From positions 1 to 38,010 of IMG/VR virus record IMGVR_UViG_3300009481_003511: a stretch of 38,010 nucleotides of DNA; one strand, written 5' to 3'. Within the stretch, counting starts at the first letter, position 1. Each line of letters opens with the position of its first letter. The notes under the pieces were generated by a model. It saw nothing but the letters and a program-made list of their open reading frames with translations, did no database searches and had not been told where the DNA came from. The stretch comes from a virus. The position numbers and the translations under genes were made by a program. Below are positions 7,460-15,392 of this stretch, piece after piece.

Positions 7460-9139
7460 TTACATCTCTAATATTTTCTCTATCTGGTCATTATCAATAT
7501 GTTCTCTGGCCTGTAAAAATTGGTCCATTGGCATTTCACCAAAATTAACTGGATTACCGTCCTTATCATTTAAAATCTTTGTAGCATCATCTAACTCTAA
7601 AACATAATTGTGAAAGTTGTTATCACAAACTGGTTCTCCCATACCATCAAAACTTATATCAAAGTGATTTTGTAAATCTCTTCTAACAACTTTCCACATT
7701 TCAGTTCCAGGATATGCTGTAGCTGTAAACATAGCTCTATTTACTCCATCCCGTAGTCTTTCATAAATGCTGCTGCCCTTTTGATGTCCTTTAGTCCAAA
7801 ATCGTTGTTGCCAAAGTATAAAAGCTACACTTGTCTTTAAGTGTTTCAAATCTTCTCCTGGATAAGCCATAATCCAGGTACAATTAGCATGTATCCCAGC
7901 ATCAGCACAAGTCTCTACTGCCGTCATCATTGTTTTAGGAAACTGATAAGTGTTTCCATTTACTTTTGTAGGGACAAGTCCGTTCTTCAGTATGAAGCCA
8001 CCTTTCTGCATTCTTGTCAAAGTGTACTCATCAGCTGATTCAGCTCCGAATCCAATATAAACACAACCTGATTCTGCCATATCATAAGCTCTCGCGTCAG
8101 CTTCATCCATTCGAGTATGTGTACCCCATCTAACGTGGTCAAGTCCAAACTCTTTAAATACAGGAACCATCTTCTTTATTCTTCGTTTATCAACAGCGAA
8201 GTTATCATCAGGAAATCCTATAAAATCTAAATCATACTTATCAACGTATTCTCTAATCTGTACAGCTATGTGGTCTGCACTTCTCATTCCGTAATTACGC
8301 TCTCCTTGTGCTCCCCTATAACAAAAGGCACAAGCATAAGGACAACCTCGACTACTAACTGACGTTAAACTTCTATTCATCGTAAAAGGTGTTGCTGAAC
8401 TATTGTTAGCAGCTATACCCCAAACAGGTGTATTGATATAATCTTCTAAAACATTATAACCATATGGGTCTGATTCTAATAAGTCTATAGCGGCATATGG
8501 TATATCATCTAAGTTAGAAGGTCTAAACCCCTCATAGATAAATCTATGTTTATCTAATATTTCACCAGCATAACTTTTACTTAATTTACCAGAATTTATT
8601 GCCTTATTTATTCCTTTGTCTCTGACTACTTTACCATCTTTACATATATCAAATATAACACCATCTCCCTCTGACCTGGCAATAGCATCTAATTCAGGTA
8701 TCCAAGTGAACAATCCACTTTTTATCTCTGTGGCTAAACCATTACCAGTAACTAAAAAACAATCTGGTTGTAATCTTTTAACTATTTTTGCAACCTCTTC
8801 TTGCCATCTTAGAGTAGTTATTTTTCCTGAAAAAGCAAATACATCTTGTTCACCTACATTTTCTAAATGTTTAGATATTAAATCTTCTGCTTCTTTATAG
8901 GTCAAATGTCTACCATTAGGTAGTCCTCTTTGTTCAGCAATCTTATCTTTTACCCTGTAACCATTCAAGTCTATGATATGTGGTTCTCCACCATATCGTC
9001 TGACGATAGCAGCTAAAATACCTGGACCTTCTGGTGGTGTATTAGGTGTAGCTGCTTCTCTCAAAGGCATATTAATAAAAGTAATTTTTATGCCTTTTAG
9101 TTCAGTATAAGATATGTCTTTTAGTATTTCTTGGTTCAT
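7460..9139 (-). CDS. B12-binding-type radical SAM enzyme
   Basis: A 559-residue protein. Residues about 15-160 form the Rossmann-like cobalamin-binding domain seen in B12-dependent radical SAM enzymes (INMPLREAATPNTPPEGPG, then IIDLNGYRV). The 4Fe-4S motif CxxxCxxC is at C266, C270 and C273 in GCPYACAFC, followed by the usual TIM-barrel features, for example DDNFAVDK and GFGAESADEYT. This class makes C- or P-methylations, ring contractions and similar radical chemistry. Between the NeuB-like synthase and the cytidylyltransferase it probably modifies the acidic sugar, perhaps by C-methylation. The classical DxHxxG cobalamin motif is not seen, so base-off binding is uncertain. Confidence 0.85.
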   Translation of the reverse strand: MNQEILKDISYTELKGIKITFINMPLREAATPNTPPEGPGILAAIVRRYGGEPHIIDLNGYRVKDKIAEQRGLPNGRHLTYKEAEDLISKHLENVGEQDVFAFSGKITTLRWQEEVAKIVKRLQPDCFLVTGNGLATEIKSGLFTWIPELDAIARSEGDGVIFDICKDGKVVRDKGINKAINSGKLSKSYAGEILDKHRFIYEGFRPSNLDDIPYAAIDLLESDPYGYNVLEDYINTPVWGIAANNSSATPFTMNRSLTSVSSRGCPYACAFCYRGAQGERNYGMRSADHIAVQIREYVDKYDLDFIGFPDDNFAVDKRRIKKMVPVFKEFGLDHVRWGTHTRMDEADARAYDMAESGCVYIGFGAESADEYTLTRMQKGGFILKNGLVPTKVNGNTYQFPKTMMTAVETCADAGIHANCTWIMAYPGEDLKHLKTSVAFILWQQRFWTKGHQKGSSIYERLRDGVNRAMFTATAYPGTEMWKVVRRDLQNHFDISFDGMGEPVCDNNFHNYVLELDDATKILNDKDGNPVNFGEMPMDQFLQAREHIDNDQIEKILEM

Positions 9140-9150
9140 ACCTATAAATA

Positions 9151-9984
9151 TCAGTCTATTGTATCATTTACTTTTCTTAATTTAGCTGCTATAGGAATTT
9201 CTGAACCATAAACTACTTTTATACCATCACCTACCATTAATTCCATTTTACGAACAGCATCGACTAAATCATCAACGTCTTGAATTGAAGCTGGTTGGTC
9301 AGAACCATACATCGTTCTATCTTTAGTGATATGAAATTCGACACACTCAGCACCAAGAACTACAGACCCCACACAAGCATCCATTCCATTATAATGATTA
9401 GAAAATCCTACCTTCGTATCAGGATAAAGACGTTTCAATGTTTCAACATATCGTAGATTTATTTCTTCAGCTTTTGTTGGATATGTGCTTGTACACGCTA
9501 AGACATACTCTACGTTATTTAATATATCCATAGCTGCTTGAACCTCATCATCGGTACACATTCCTACAGATAGTATTACTGGTTTACCAGTATCATTTAG
9601 TTTTTCAAGAAACTCTTTATCTGTTGCCATAGCTGAGGCTACTTTGTGATACTTGACATCTAAATACATTTCAACTAAATCTAAACTCATCTTATCCCAA
9701 CAAGAAACTATAAAGTCTACAGAATATTTTTTAGAGTAGTCTTGTAACTCTATGTATTGTTTAATACTAAACTCTATTCCTTCTTTTTGTTCTCTCGTTG
9801 TTGTACCAAAAGGTGATTCTCTTGGTGTGTCTAACTCATCTTTTGTGTAAACAGAATCAATATCTCGTTTTTGAAATTTAACTGCATCACATCCAGCCTT
9901 AGCTGCTTTCCTAATCAACTCTTTAGCGAGTTTCATATCTCCGTTGTGATTGATACCAATTTCTGCTATAACATAAGTACTCAT
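9151..9984 (-). CDS. NeuB-like nonulosonic acid synthase lacking the SAF domain
   Basis: The 277-residue protein is the TIM-barrel half of sialic acid synthase: AEIGINHNGD at 7-16, DAVKFQKR at 33-40, and late VEFHITKDRTMYGSDQPAS, matching the active-site strand with the metal and PEP ligands. NeuB-family enzymes condense PEP with a hexosamine to make a nine-carbon acid. Normal members have about 345 residues and end in an antifreeze-like SAF domain that completes the neighbouring subunit's active site; here it is absent. The gene follows a 35-base gap containing AGGAG and an AT-rich tract, the only appreciable gap in the glycan block. A weak -10-like TATATT lies at 10005-10010, but I see no -35. 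Confidence 0.85.
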   Translation of the reverse strand: MSTYVIAEIGINHNGDMKLAKELIRKAAKAGCDAVKFQKRDIDSVYTKDELDTPRESPFGTTTREQKEGIEFSIKQYIELQDYSKKYSVDFIVSCWDKMSLDLVEMYLDVKYHKVASAMATDKEFLEKLNDTGKPVILSVGMCTDDEVQAAMDILNNVEYVLACTSTYPTKAEEINLRYVETLKRLYPDTKVGFSNHYNGMDACVGSVVLGAECVEFHITKDRTMYGSDQPASIQDVDDLVDAVRKMELMVGDGIKVVYGSEIPIAAKLRKVNDTID

Positions 9985-10019
9985 AACCTTACTCCTACTT
10001 TATTAATATATATCTAATT

Positions 10020-10670
10020 TTATTTGTAAAAACACAAATCTTTTTGAACTACAATATCTTTCCATTGTGGCTCTGATGAATAATGTTCTCCTATTTCTAT
10101 GTGATTATTATAACCATAGTCTTTCATAAATTCTATTACTTCTTCAGCTAAAGGAGCCCCTTCGTTATACTCAACGTAAGAAACTTCTAATATTATACCC
10201 TCAGCTTTTTTACATAAGTTTGTACCACCTCTTAAAATATCTAACTCTGAACCTTGTGTATCTAATTTAACAAGTTGAAACTCACTACCTTCTTCAAATA
10301 AATCATCTAACGTTTGTAGTGTTTTAGGTATCTCCTTAACAAGATGTGGAATGTCCCAGTAATTTGATTCCTTATAATAAGATGCTCCTTCAGTCTGTGG
10401 TTTATCACTACGAGTATAAAACTTTACGTTTCTTTCTGTATCACCCAAGGTTGCTATGACGTAATTATCATTACTATCTTTTGTTACATCTTGTAAAGCT
10501 GGTTCGTGTACTTCATTGGCCTCAACCATCCATATCACAGAAGTTGGCCAAACATCTTTAGCCCAACTATAGAATTGACCAGTATGGGCTCCTACATCTA
10601 ATATAGCTACAGGGTCACCTATAATACTTTTTACCTCGTGTAGTTTCATTGATTGTCCGTCTTTATACAT
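10020..10670 (-). CDS. FkbM-family SAM methyltransferase
   Basis: The 216-residue protein has the SAM motif LDVGAHTGQF at 24-33 and the FkbM signature VKLDTQGSELDIL at 134-146. FkbM enzymes O-methylate hydroxyls, commonly on sugars of polysaccharides or glycolipids. The first Met overlaps the upstream stop by 8 bases and has GAGAG 13 to 14 bases before it; Met8 is an alternative with little difference to the fold. Its place directly after a DUF5672 protein and a second methyltransferase suggests it methylates the assembled oligosaccharide. Confidence 0.85.
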   Translation of the reverse strand: MYKDGQSMKLHEVKSIIGDPVAILDVGAHTGQFYSWAKDVWPTSVIWMVEANEVHEPALQDVTKDSNDNYVIATLGDTERNVKFYTRSDKPQTEGASYYKESNYWDIPHLVKEIPKTLQTLDDLFEEGSEFQLVKLDTQGSELDILRGGTNLCKKAEGIILEVSYVEYNEGAPLAEEVIEFMKDYGYNNHIEIGEHYSSEPQWKDIVVQKDLCFYK

Positions 10671-11385
10671 TGTGTAAACTCTCTAACAATTCAACATCTT
10701 CACATTTTTCTTTAATTTCATTGTAAGCTCTACCGTGACCTTTAGCTGGTATTTCTCCCCAAGGTTTATGTAGACCAAAAGGTACTCCAACTACAGGTGC
10801 TACATAACCGTTATCGATTGAAAAACTTAAAACTTCTGATACTAATGGTTTCTTATCAAGACAAGCACTAAAGAAGTAATCTTCACATTCATTACCACCG
10901 TGCTTTAAATAATCAGCACGTTTGTACTTTATACAATCTAAAAGATATTGTTTTTTTCTTAATGAAAAACCACCATTCATCACCCACGTGTACTCAGTAT
11001 TTAAATCAGGAATATTATTCCCCCAATAACCTCCTATGTAATCAAAATGTTCAAAATCACCAATCTTATAGTTTGAATTAGGACATATCATAGAATCTGC
11101 CTCAAAGTATAATATAGTATCACCTTCACATTGTTCCCATAGTGCTTCTGTAACCATCAAATCATTTGATTCTGGCCATTGAGGTAAACTATCAAATCCT
11201 AAATTAGTTGTAATCGTCCTATCAAAATATTTTCTGTTTGTAATTCTCTTGACATAATTAGCATTACCGGTACCATGAAATATTTGTAACTTCCAATCAT
11301 CATCGAGTTGATTCATTACACTATCTATCACAAAAGGTAAAGCTTTGTGTTCTCGTGTTTCTATTATGAGTGCTACTTTACTCAT
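10663..11385 (-). CDS. DUF5672-type putative glycosyltransferase
   Basis: Starting at the ATG at 11385 (ATGA overlap with the upstream stop, GGAG eight bases before), the protein is 240 residues. It shows the DUF5672 features: a LIIETREHKALPFVI start, FEADSM at 94-99 in place of the GT-A DxD, FDYIGGYW at 114-121 and NGGFSLR at 137-143. Members occur in eukaryotic, bacterial and viral glycan clusters and are regarded as GT-A-like transferases, though few have been characterised. A longer reading from 11418 exists but its first 11 residues are not family-like. Donor and acceptor are unknown. Confidence 0.75.
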   Translation of the reverse strand: MSKVALIIETREHKALPFVIDSVMNQLDDDWKLQIFHGTGNANYVKRITNRKYFDRTITTNLGFDSLPQWPESNDLMVTEALWEQCEGDTILYFEADSMICPNSNYKIGDFEHFDYIGGYWGNNIPDLNTEYTWVMNGGFSLRKKQYLLDCIKYKRADYLKHGGNECEDYFFSACLDKKPLVSEVLSFSIDNGYVAPVVGVPFGLHKPWGEIPAKGHGRAYNEIKEKCEDVELLESLHNV

Positions 11386-12086
11386 TTTTTCTCCATAAAA
11401 CTTAACAATGTTGGCCAAATATAATCTTTATAACTTGTATTACCTGTTTCTAATTTACAACTCTCAATATTATCACGAATGTATTTCATTTGTTCTTCGT
11501 TAATATAACTCGTCTTTTGTATGTTATTGTAATTTGTTTCAATATCGTTTATTATATCTGTTGTTAGAGTATCACCTGGTTCTATAACCTCGAAGCCATA
11601 TAATGATTTCCATTGTCCACTACAAGTGTGTAGGTCCTCAATCACATATTGCCCTCCTGATTTAACAGCATCAAGTAACACGGTTAACGTAGTCTGCATT
11701 TGTCTCATAGTATGACCACCGTCATCTATTATTAAATCAAAATCTTTACCATGCAGTGTAACAAATCTATTTAAATCATTCACATCTTGTTGATTACCCT
11801 TAAATAAAACTGACCGGTTTAAGTATGGATTGTCTTTCATTTTCTCTCTAAATATATCACAATAACCTGACCTGTCCTCTTCATTAAAGATATCGAATCC
11901 ATATATTGTAGCATTAGGAAAATACTCTAACCACATTCTATGTGAACAACCTGTTTCAACTCCTATCTCTAAAACTTTCTTAACATCGTATCTGATTGTA
12001 TCAAATCGATTTTCATAATGTTTAAGGTAACCTAATTCGTACATATCGACATCATATTTTTCTGCTAAATCAAATAAAACTCCCAT
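11382..12086 (-). CDS. class I SAM-dependent sugar O-methyltransferase (MycE/cephalosporin hydroxylase-like fold)
   Basis: A 234-residue methyltransferase with LEIGVETGCS at 39-48, the metal-binding IIDDGGHTMRQM at 119-130 and YVIEDLHT at 147-154. This IDDGSHxxxQ pattern is typical of the metal-dependent macrolide-sugar O-methyltransferases (MycE, MycF) and relatives in O-antigen clusters. It probably methylates a hydroxyl on a sugar of the phage glycan. It starts one base after the glycosyltransferase upstream ends. Confidence 0.8.
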   Translation of the reverse strand: MGVLFDLAEKYDVDMYELGYLKHYENRFDTIRYDVKKVLEIGVETGCSHRMWLEYFPNATIYGFDIFNEEDRSGYCDIFREKMKDNPYLNRSVLFKGNQQDVNDLNRFVTLHGKDFDLIIDDGGHTMRQMQTTLTVLLDAVKSGGQYVIEDLHTCSGQWKSLYGFEVIEPGDTLTTDIINDIETNYNNIQKTSYINEEQMKYIRDNIESCKLETGNTSYKDYIWPTLLSFMEKK

Positions 12087-12087
12087 A

Positions 12088-12831
12088 TTATTCCTCTTTC
12101 ATCAAATAGTGTTCTTTGACATTCGTATGTCCTACGTGTAGTATAATTTCATTACCACAACCTACATCACCTTGACCTACACCCCATTGTATTGGCATCG
12201 CATATGGATGCACTCCCGTATTCCAAGCAGCTCTACTCATTTGTAGTGGAGCTCTTTTTGGATTTGTCGCCATTAATCTAGCAAATTCTGTTAACCACAT
12301 TCTAGCTCTGTGATTCTTAGTATGAAATGACATCCACCATAAATCATAAGTTAAAGCATTTCCTCTACTACCATCCTCTTCTATGTGATAATCACCGTCA
12401 TTTCCTCTTGTGTGAATACCATCAACTTTTACTAATTGTCTTTCATTTTGTGGTACACAAATTCCAAATTTCTGAGTTATAGGTATTACCGTACGCACTT
12501 CTTCATCTACAAACACAATATCAGAATCCATCGAGATTGCTATATCGGCATCTGATGCTAACAACCCTACGGCTTGATAATAATCACAACAATGCCAACC
12601 CCATTTTTTATGTGATTTATCAAACGGACTTTTATCAACATCTATTTGTCTAACTTCGACATCATAACCTTCACCTAATTCAGGTAAATCAGTATATAAC
12701 ACTAACTTAGCTTCAGGAAAGAATTGTTTGACGGCTGAATAAGTTGGGTCTAACCTAGAGTTTTCATCTAAATTAGTTTGATTCCAACCACGTGTTTTAC
12801 CAAACTCTGCAAATATAATTTCTAAATTCAT
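12088..12831 (-). CDS. GT-A fold putative glycosyltransferase
   Basis: The 247-residue protein has a nucleotide-diphosphosugar transferase look: SMDSDIVF with the metal-binding DSD at 102-104 after a hydrophobic strand, and a distal VGQGDVGCG segment. A central WWMSFHTKNHRAR stretch and MATNPKRAP resemble other uncharacterised phage and marine bacterial GT-A proteins. No membrane segments. Its start overlaps the GT9 gene's stop as ATGA. Family number and donor cannot be assigned by eye. Confidence 0.6.
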   Translation of the reverse strand: MNLEIIFAEFGKTRGWNQTNLDENSRLDPTYSAVKQFFPEAKLVLYTDLPELGEGYDVEVRQIDVDKSPFDKSHKKWGWHCCDYYQAVGLLASDADIAISMDSDIVFVDEEVRTVIPITQKFGICVPQNERQLVKVDGIHTRGNDGDYHIEEDGSRGNALTYDLWWMSFHTKNHRARMWLTEFARLMATNPKRAPLQMSRAAWNTGVHPYAMPIQWGVGQGDVGCGNEIILHVGHTNVKEHYLMKEE

Positions 12832-13946
12832 AATAACTCCTTTATACTTTTATGAACCGTTTCTGGTGTAATCAAACTCATACATTTACCATCATATGGA
12901 CAAGGAAACTGGTCATAACAATTTAAACAATCTAATTCTTTACGAACTAATTTTTTACCAAGTCCAAACAAATTTACCTCTTGATGTGGTGTAGGTCCAA
13001 AGAAACTAACTATCTTCGTGTTTAACGAGATTGCTATGTGTAATGCCACCGTATCTCCAGTAACCACTAAATCACATAGGTCTACTAAACTACAAAATTG
13101 TTCAATCGAATACTGATTAGTTGTATTGATAACTCTGAATGACCGATGGCTCTCCCATAGTTTTAAATTAGTTTCTGTCTCTGAATGTGAACCGGCTAAA
13201 ATTATTTTATTATTTCTATCTTGTAATAAATATTCAATTAATTTATCAAACCCTTCAAATGTCCATTTTTTATGTGGATAAACTGGTCCACAACCTGTGT
13301 TTAAAAGTATTAATTTATGTTCAGGTTTAATATTATGTTTCGAGTAAAACATTTTTCTAAACGTATCATTAAATTCTTTATCTAAATTTATTATTGGTTT
13401 TTCATCTTTATACTCTATCTCCGCAATTTGATATATAAGTTCTTGATAACTTAATTTATTTTTAGTTTTAGCTCCCCAATTATCTAAACACATATCATAA
13501 TGATAAATAGAACCTTTATTTAGAGGCATAGGATAACCTTCTTCGTGTAATCCATATCCTCTGTATTCATCTGCTGTGAATGACATTATCATTGAAGTTG
13601 CCTTTGGGTCTTTATCTAAATTAATTATGATATCAAATTTTTCGTGTTGTAATATTCTAACGGTCTCAGAATTATATTTTAATATTCTATCTACATACGA
13701 ATTGTTTTTAATAAAAAATGTGGCTTCGGGTTGAGTTACCCAAGTTAATTGTGAATCAGGATACTTTCGTTTTATACCTTCAGCTAATGCTGTACTTCTA
13801 ACGACATCTCCTAAAGCATCTAATTTAATCAGTAAGATTCTTTCCTTGTAAGGATTATAGTGGGAACTATTTTCACAATCTGTACAACCCATAGTCCAAT
13901 AATACTTACAGGGTCTATCTCCTTTAAAATGTCTACAGGCTTTCAT
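12828..13946 (-). CDS. GT9 glycosyltransferase (heptosyltransferase-like)
   Basis: The 372-residue GT-B protein matches ADP-heptose:LPS heptosyltransferase relatives: LIKLDALGDVVRSTAL at 39-54 is the GT9 N-terminal signature, GCGPVYPHKKW marks the start of the second Rossmann domain, and VTGDTVALHIAISLNTKIVSFFGPTP is the nucleotide-sugar site. A cysteine motif (C4, C13, C21, C24) with CRHFKGDRPC opens the protein, as in other GT9 proteins of this subtype, and may bind metal; a second cluster, LDCLNCYDQFPC, is near the end. It would add a heptose or similar sugar. Overlap with the gene upstream is 14 bases. Confidence 0.85.
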   Translation of the reverse strand: MKACRHFKGDRPCKYYWTMGCTDCENSSHYNPYKERILLIKLDALGDVVRSTALAEGIKRKYPDSQLTWVTQPEATFFIKNNSYVDRILKYNSETVRILQHEKFDIIINLDKDPKATSMIMSFTADEYRGYGLHEEGYPMPLNKGSIYHYDMCLDNWGAKTKNKLSYQELIYQIAEIEYKDEKPIINLDKEFNDTFRKMFYSKHNIKPEHKLILLNTGCGPVYPHKKWTFEGFDKLIEYLLQDRNNKIILAGSHSETETNLKLWESHRSFRVINTTNQYSIEQFCSLVDLCDLVVTGDTVALHIAISLNTKIVSFFGPTPHQEVNLFGLGKKLVRKELDCLNCYDQFPCPYDGKCMSLITPETVHKSIKELL

Positions 13947-14706
13947 ACAACTCTCGATATGTTCGTTCTATCCAGTAAGTTGCATCTCTGTTCATTGGGT
14001 TAGGGGGTATTGAATTATAATGATAAACCCAACCAGCAGTTAAGAAATGTAGTTCATCTGACCACCATTCTTTACCGTGAACATATAATAAATTTTTTCT
14101 GTAAAGGTCTTGTAAGTTGTAACAACTCGGTAACATTTTTACATCGATACCTTCCTCGTGTAACATATAATTTACAATAGTTTGGTCAGTACCACATCTT
14201 AACGTATCGATAGCTGTCGTAATCTTTTCAGTATTACTTAAATAATATTCTTTCATTCTTTCAAAGAAAGGTTTGTGGTCTGAATTAACTACTTGAAATC
14301 CTCCGTTGATATATCTCCAAGGGTGTATTCGTTTTCCTTCGAATAACATATCACCGAAACCTTTTATACTTCTTGTTACCCATTCGTAACAACCATCTAC
14401 TTGTACACCACAATATCTTCTATCAGTCTCTTCAAAGAAATTAGGACAATTAGGATGTACTATTGTATCAGCATCGACCATAAGAATTTGGTCATAGTCA
14501 ATATTATTTGCTTCTAAAATATCAAACATATAGTATCTTTGCCAAGTAATCTTCATATAGTCTACTGGATATATTAAATCTTCCCATACGATTAATTCAC
14601 TATCATTGTTATCACACCAGTGTTTCCAACTCTTAACTGAATAATGATAAGATTTATTTCTTCCGTTTCCTACATCTATGTTTGGTATAAAAACTATGTT
14701 CTTCAT
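13933..14706 (-). CDS. GT-A fold putative glycosyltransferase (GT8-like)
   Basis: The 257-residue protein has MVDADTIVHP with a DAD metal motif at 78-80, RYINGGFQVVNSD further on, and a DQTIVNYML segment, a pattern shared with GT8/GT34-type retaining transferases. The FIPNIDVGNGRNKSYHYSVKSW opening is like other phage and marine GT-A proteins of unknown specificity. It overlaps the DUF616 gene by 4 bases (ATGA) and the GT9 gene by 14. Donor sugar unknown. Confidence 0.65.
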   Translation of the reverse strand: MKNIVFIPNIDVGNGRNKSYHYSVKSWKHWCDNNDSELIVWEDLIYPVDYMKITWQRYYMFDILEANNIDYDQILMVDADTIVHPNCPNFFEETDRRYCGVQVDGCYEWVTRSIKGFGDMLFEGKRIHPWRYINGGFQVVNSDHKPFFERMKEYYLSNTEKITTAIDTLRCGTDQTIVNYMLHEEGIDVKMLPSCYNLQDLYRKNLLYVHGKEWWSDELHFLTAGWVYHYNSIPPNPMNRDATYWIERTYRELYESL

Positions 14707-15392
14707 TTTTTACCTTTGTGAGGTTTAGTATCTCTTTTGAAATATTCGTTGTTTCGTGAATCACCTTGCATATAATTAAACTTGAGTTGATTCTTCCAAG
14801 CCACGTAATTAAAACTTAATTGGTCTCGTTTACTATTATATTTTATTTCAGTCCACCAATCTTCCATAGTGTCAATACAATCTTGTTCGTTGTGTCGTCT
14901 CAATATTACCATACCAGTAATCAATCCGTTTTGTGCTGGATATCCTAATGTAGCATATTTATCGAGTTGTTTTTTAATCACGTGAGGATTATCTTTGTAG
15001 TTTAACATACCTCGTTCTGGTGTTTTTTCCATCCAAGAGTTACCTGCTGTAATAATCAAATTAGCTTCATCGTAAATACAATTTCTAGCATCAAGAGCAT
15101 TTTGATTATGACTGAAGAAGGCTACATTACTATCTGATAAATACTTTTCTACTAACTCACCAATGTTACCTACAACACTCATATTACCATCGATAAAAAT
15201 ACTATACTCATAATCTTGTAAGTATCTATGTGGTAAGACTTTAAATCTTTTTGCATTTCTATTGTTATCTGAGTATAAAGATAGACTATTTTCTTCACTA
15301 AAACATTTCCAATCCCAACCTGTAGGTAATTGTTGTTCTTTAACATCATCGTAGTTCCCAAAAATAGAAGTATAAACTATAGAGTTTGACAT
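14703..15392 (-). CDS. DUF616 (TOD1/MUCI70-like) glycosyltransferase
   Basis: The 229-residue protein carries DUF616 hallmarks: YTSIFGNYD at 7-15, AKRFKVLPHRYL at 47-58, and FIDGN at 66-70, where the family has W-I-D-G-N and the DxD-like metal site. Plant members such as MUCI70 and TOD1 are proposed transferases; bacterial and phage members sit in glycan clusters. The late motif RDQLSFNYVAWK is also family-typical. It overlaps the downstream-reading GT8-like gene by ATGA and the large fusion gene by 16 bases. Confidence 0.75.
   Translation of the reverse strand: MSNSIVYTSIFGNYDDVKEQQLPTGWDWKCFSEENSLSLYSDNNRNAKRFKVLPHRYLQDYEYSIFIDGNMSVVGNIGELVEKYLSDSNVAFFSHNQNALDARNCIYDEANLIITAGNSWMEKTPERGMLNYKDNPHVIKKQLDKYATLGYPAQNGLITGMVILRRHNEQDCIDTMEDWWTEIKYNSKRDQLSFNYVAWKNQLKFNYMQGDSRNNEYFKRDTKPHKGKK

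Noticed and set aside
15179-15361. A second 60-codon minus-strand frame within the DUF616 gene.
   Set aside because: It is fully contained in a recognised gene in another frame and has no start signal. The 69-codon frame at 20737-20946 inside a GT4 gene is rejected likewise.
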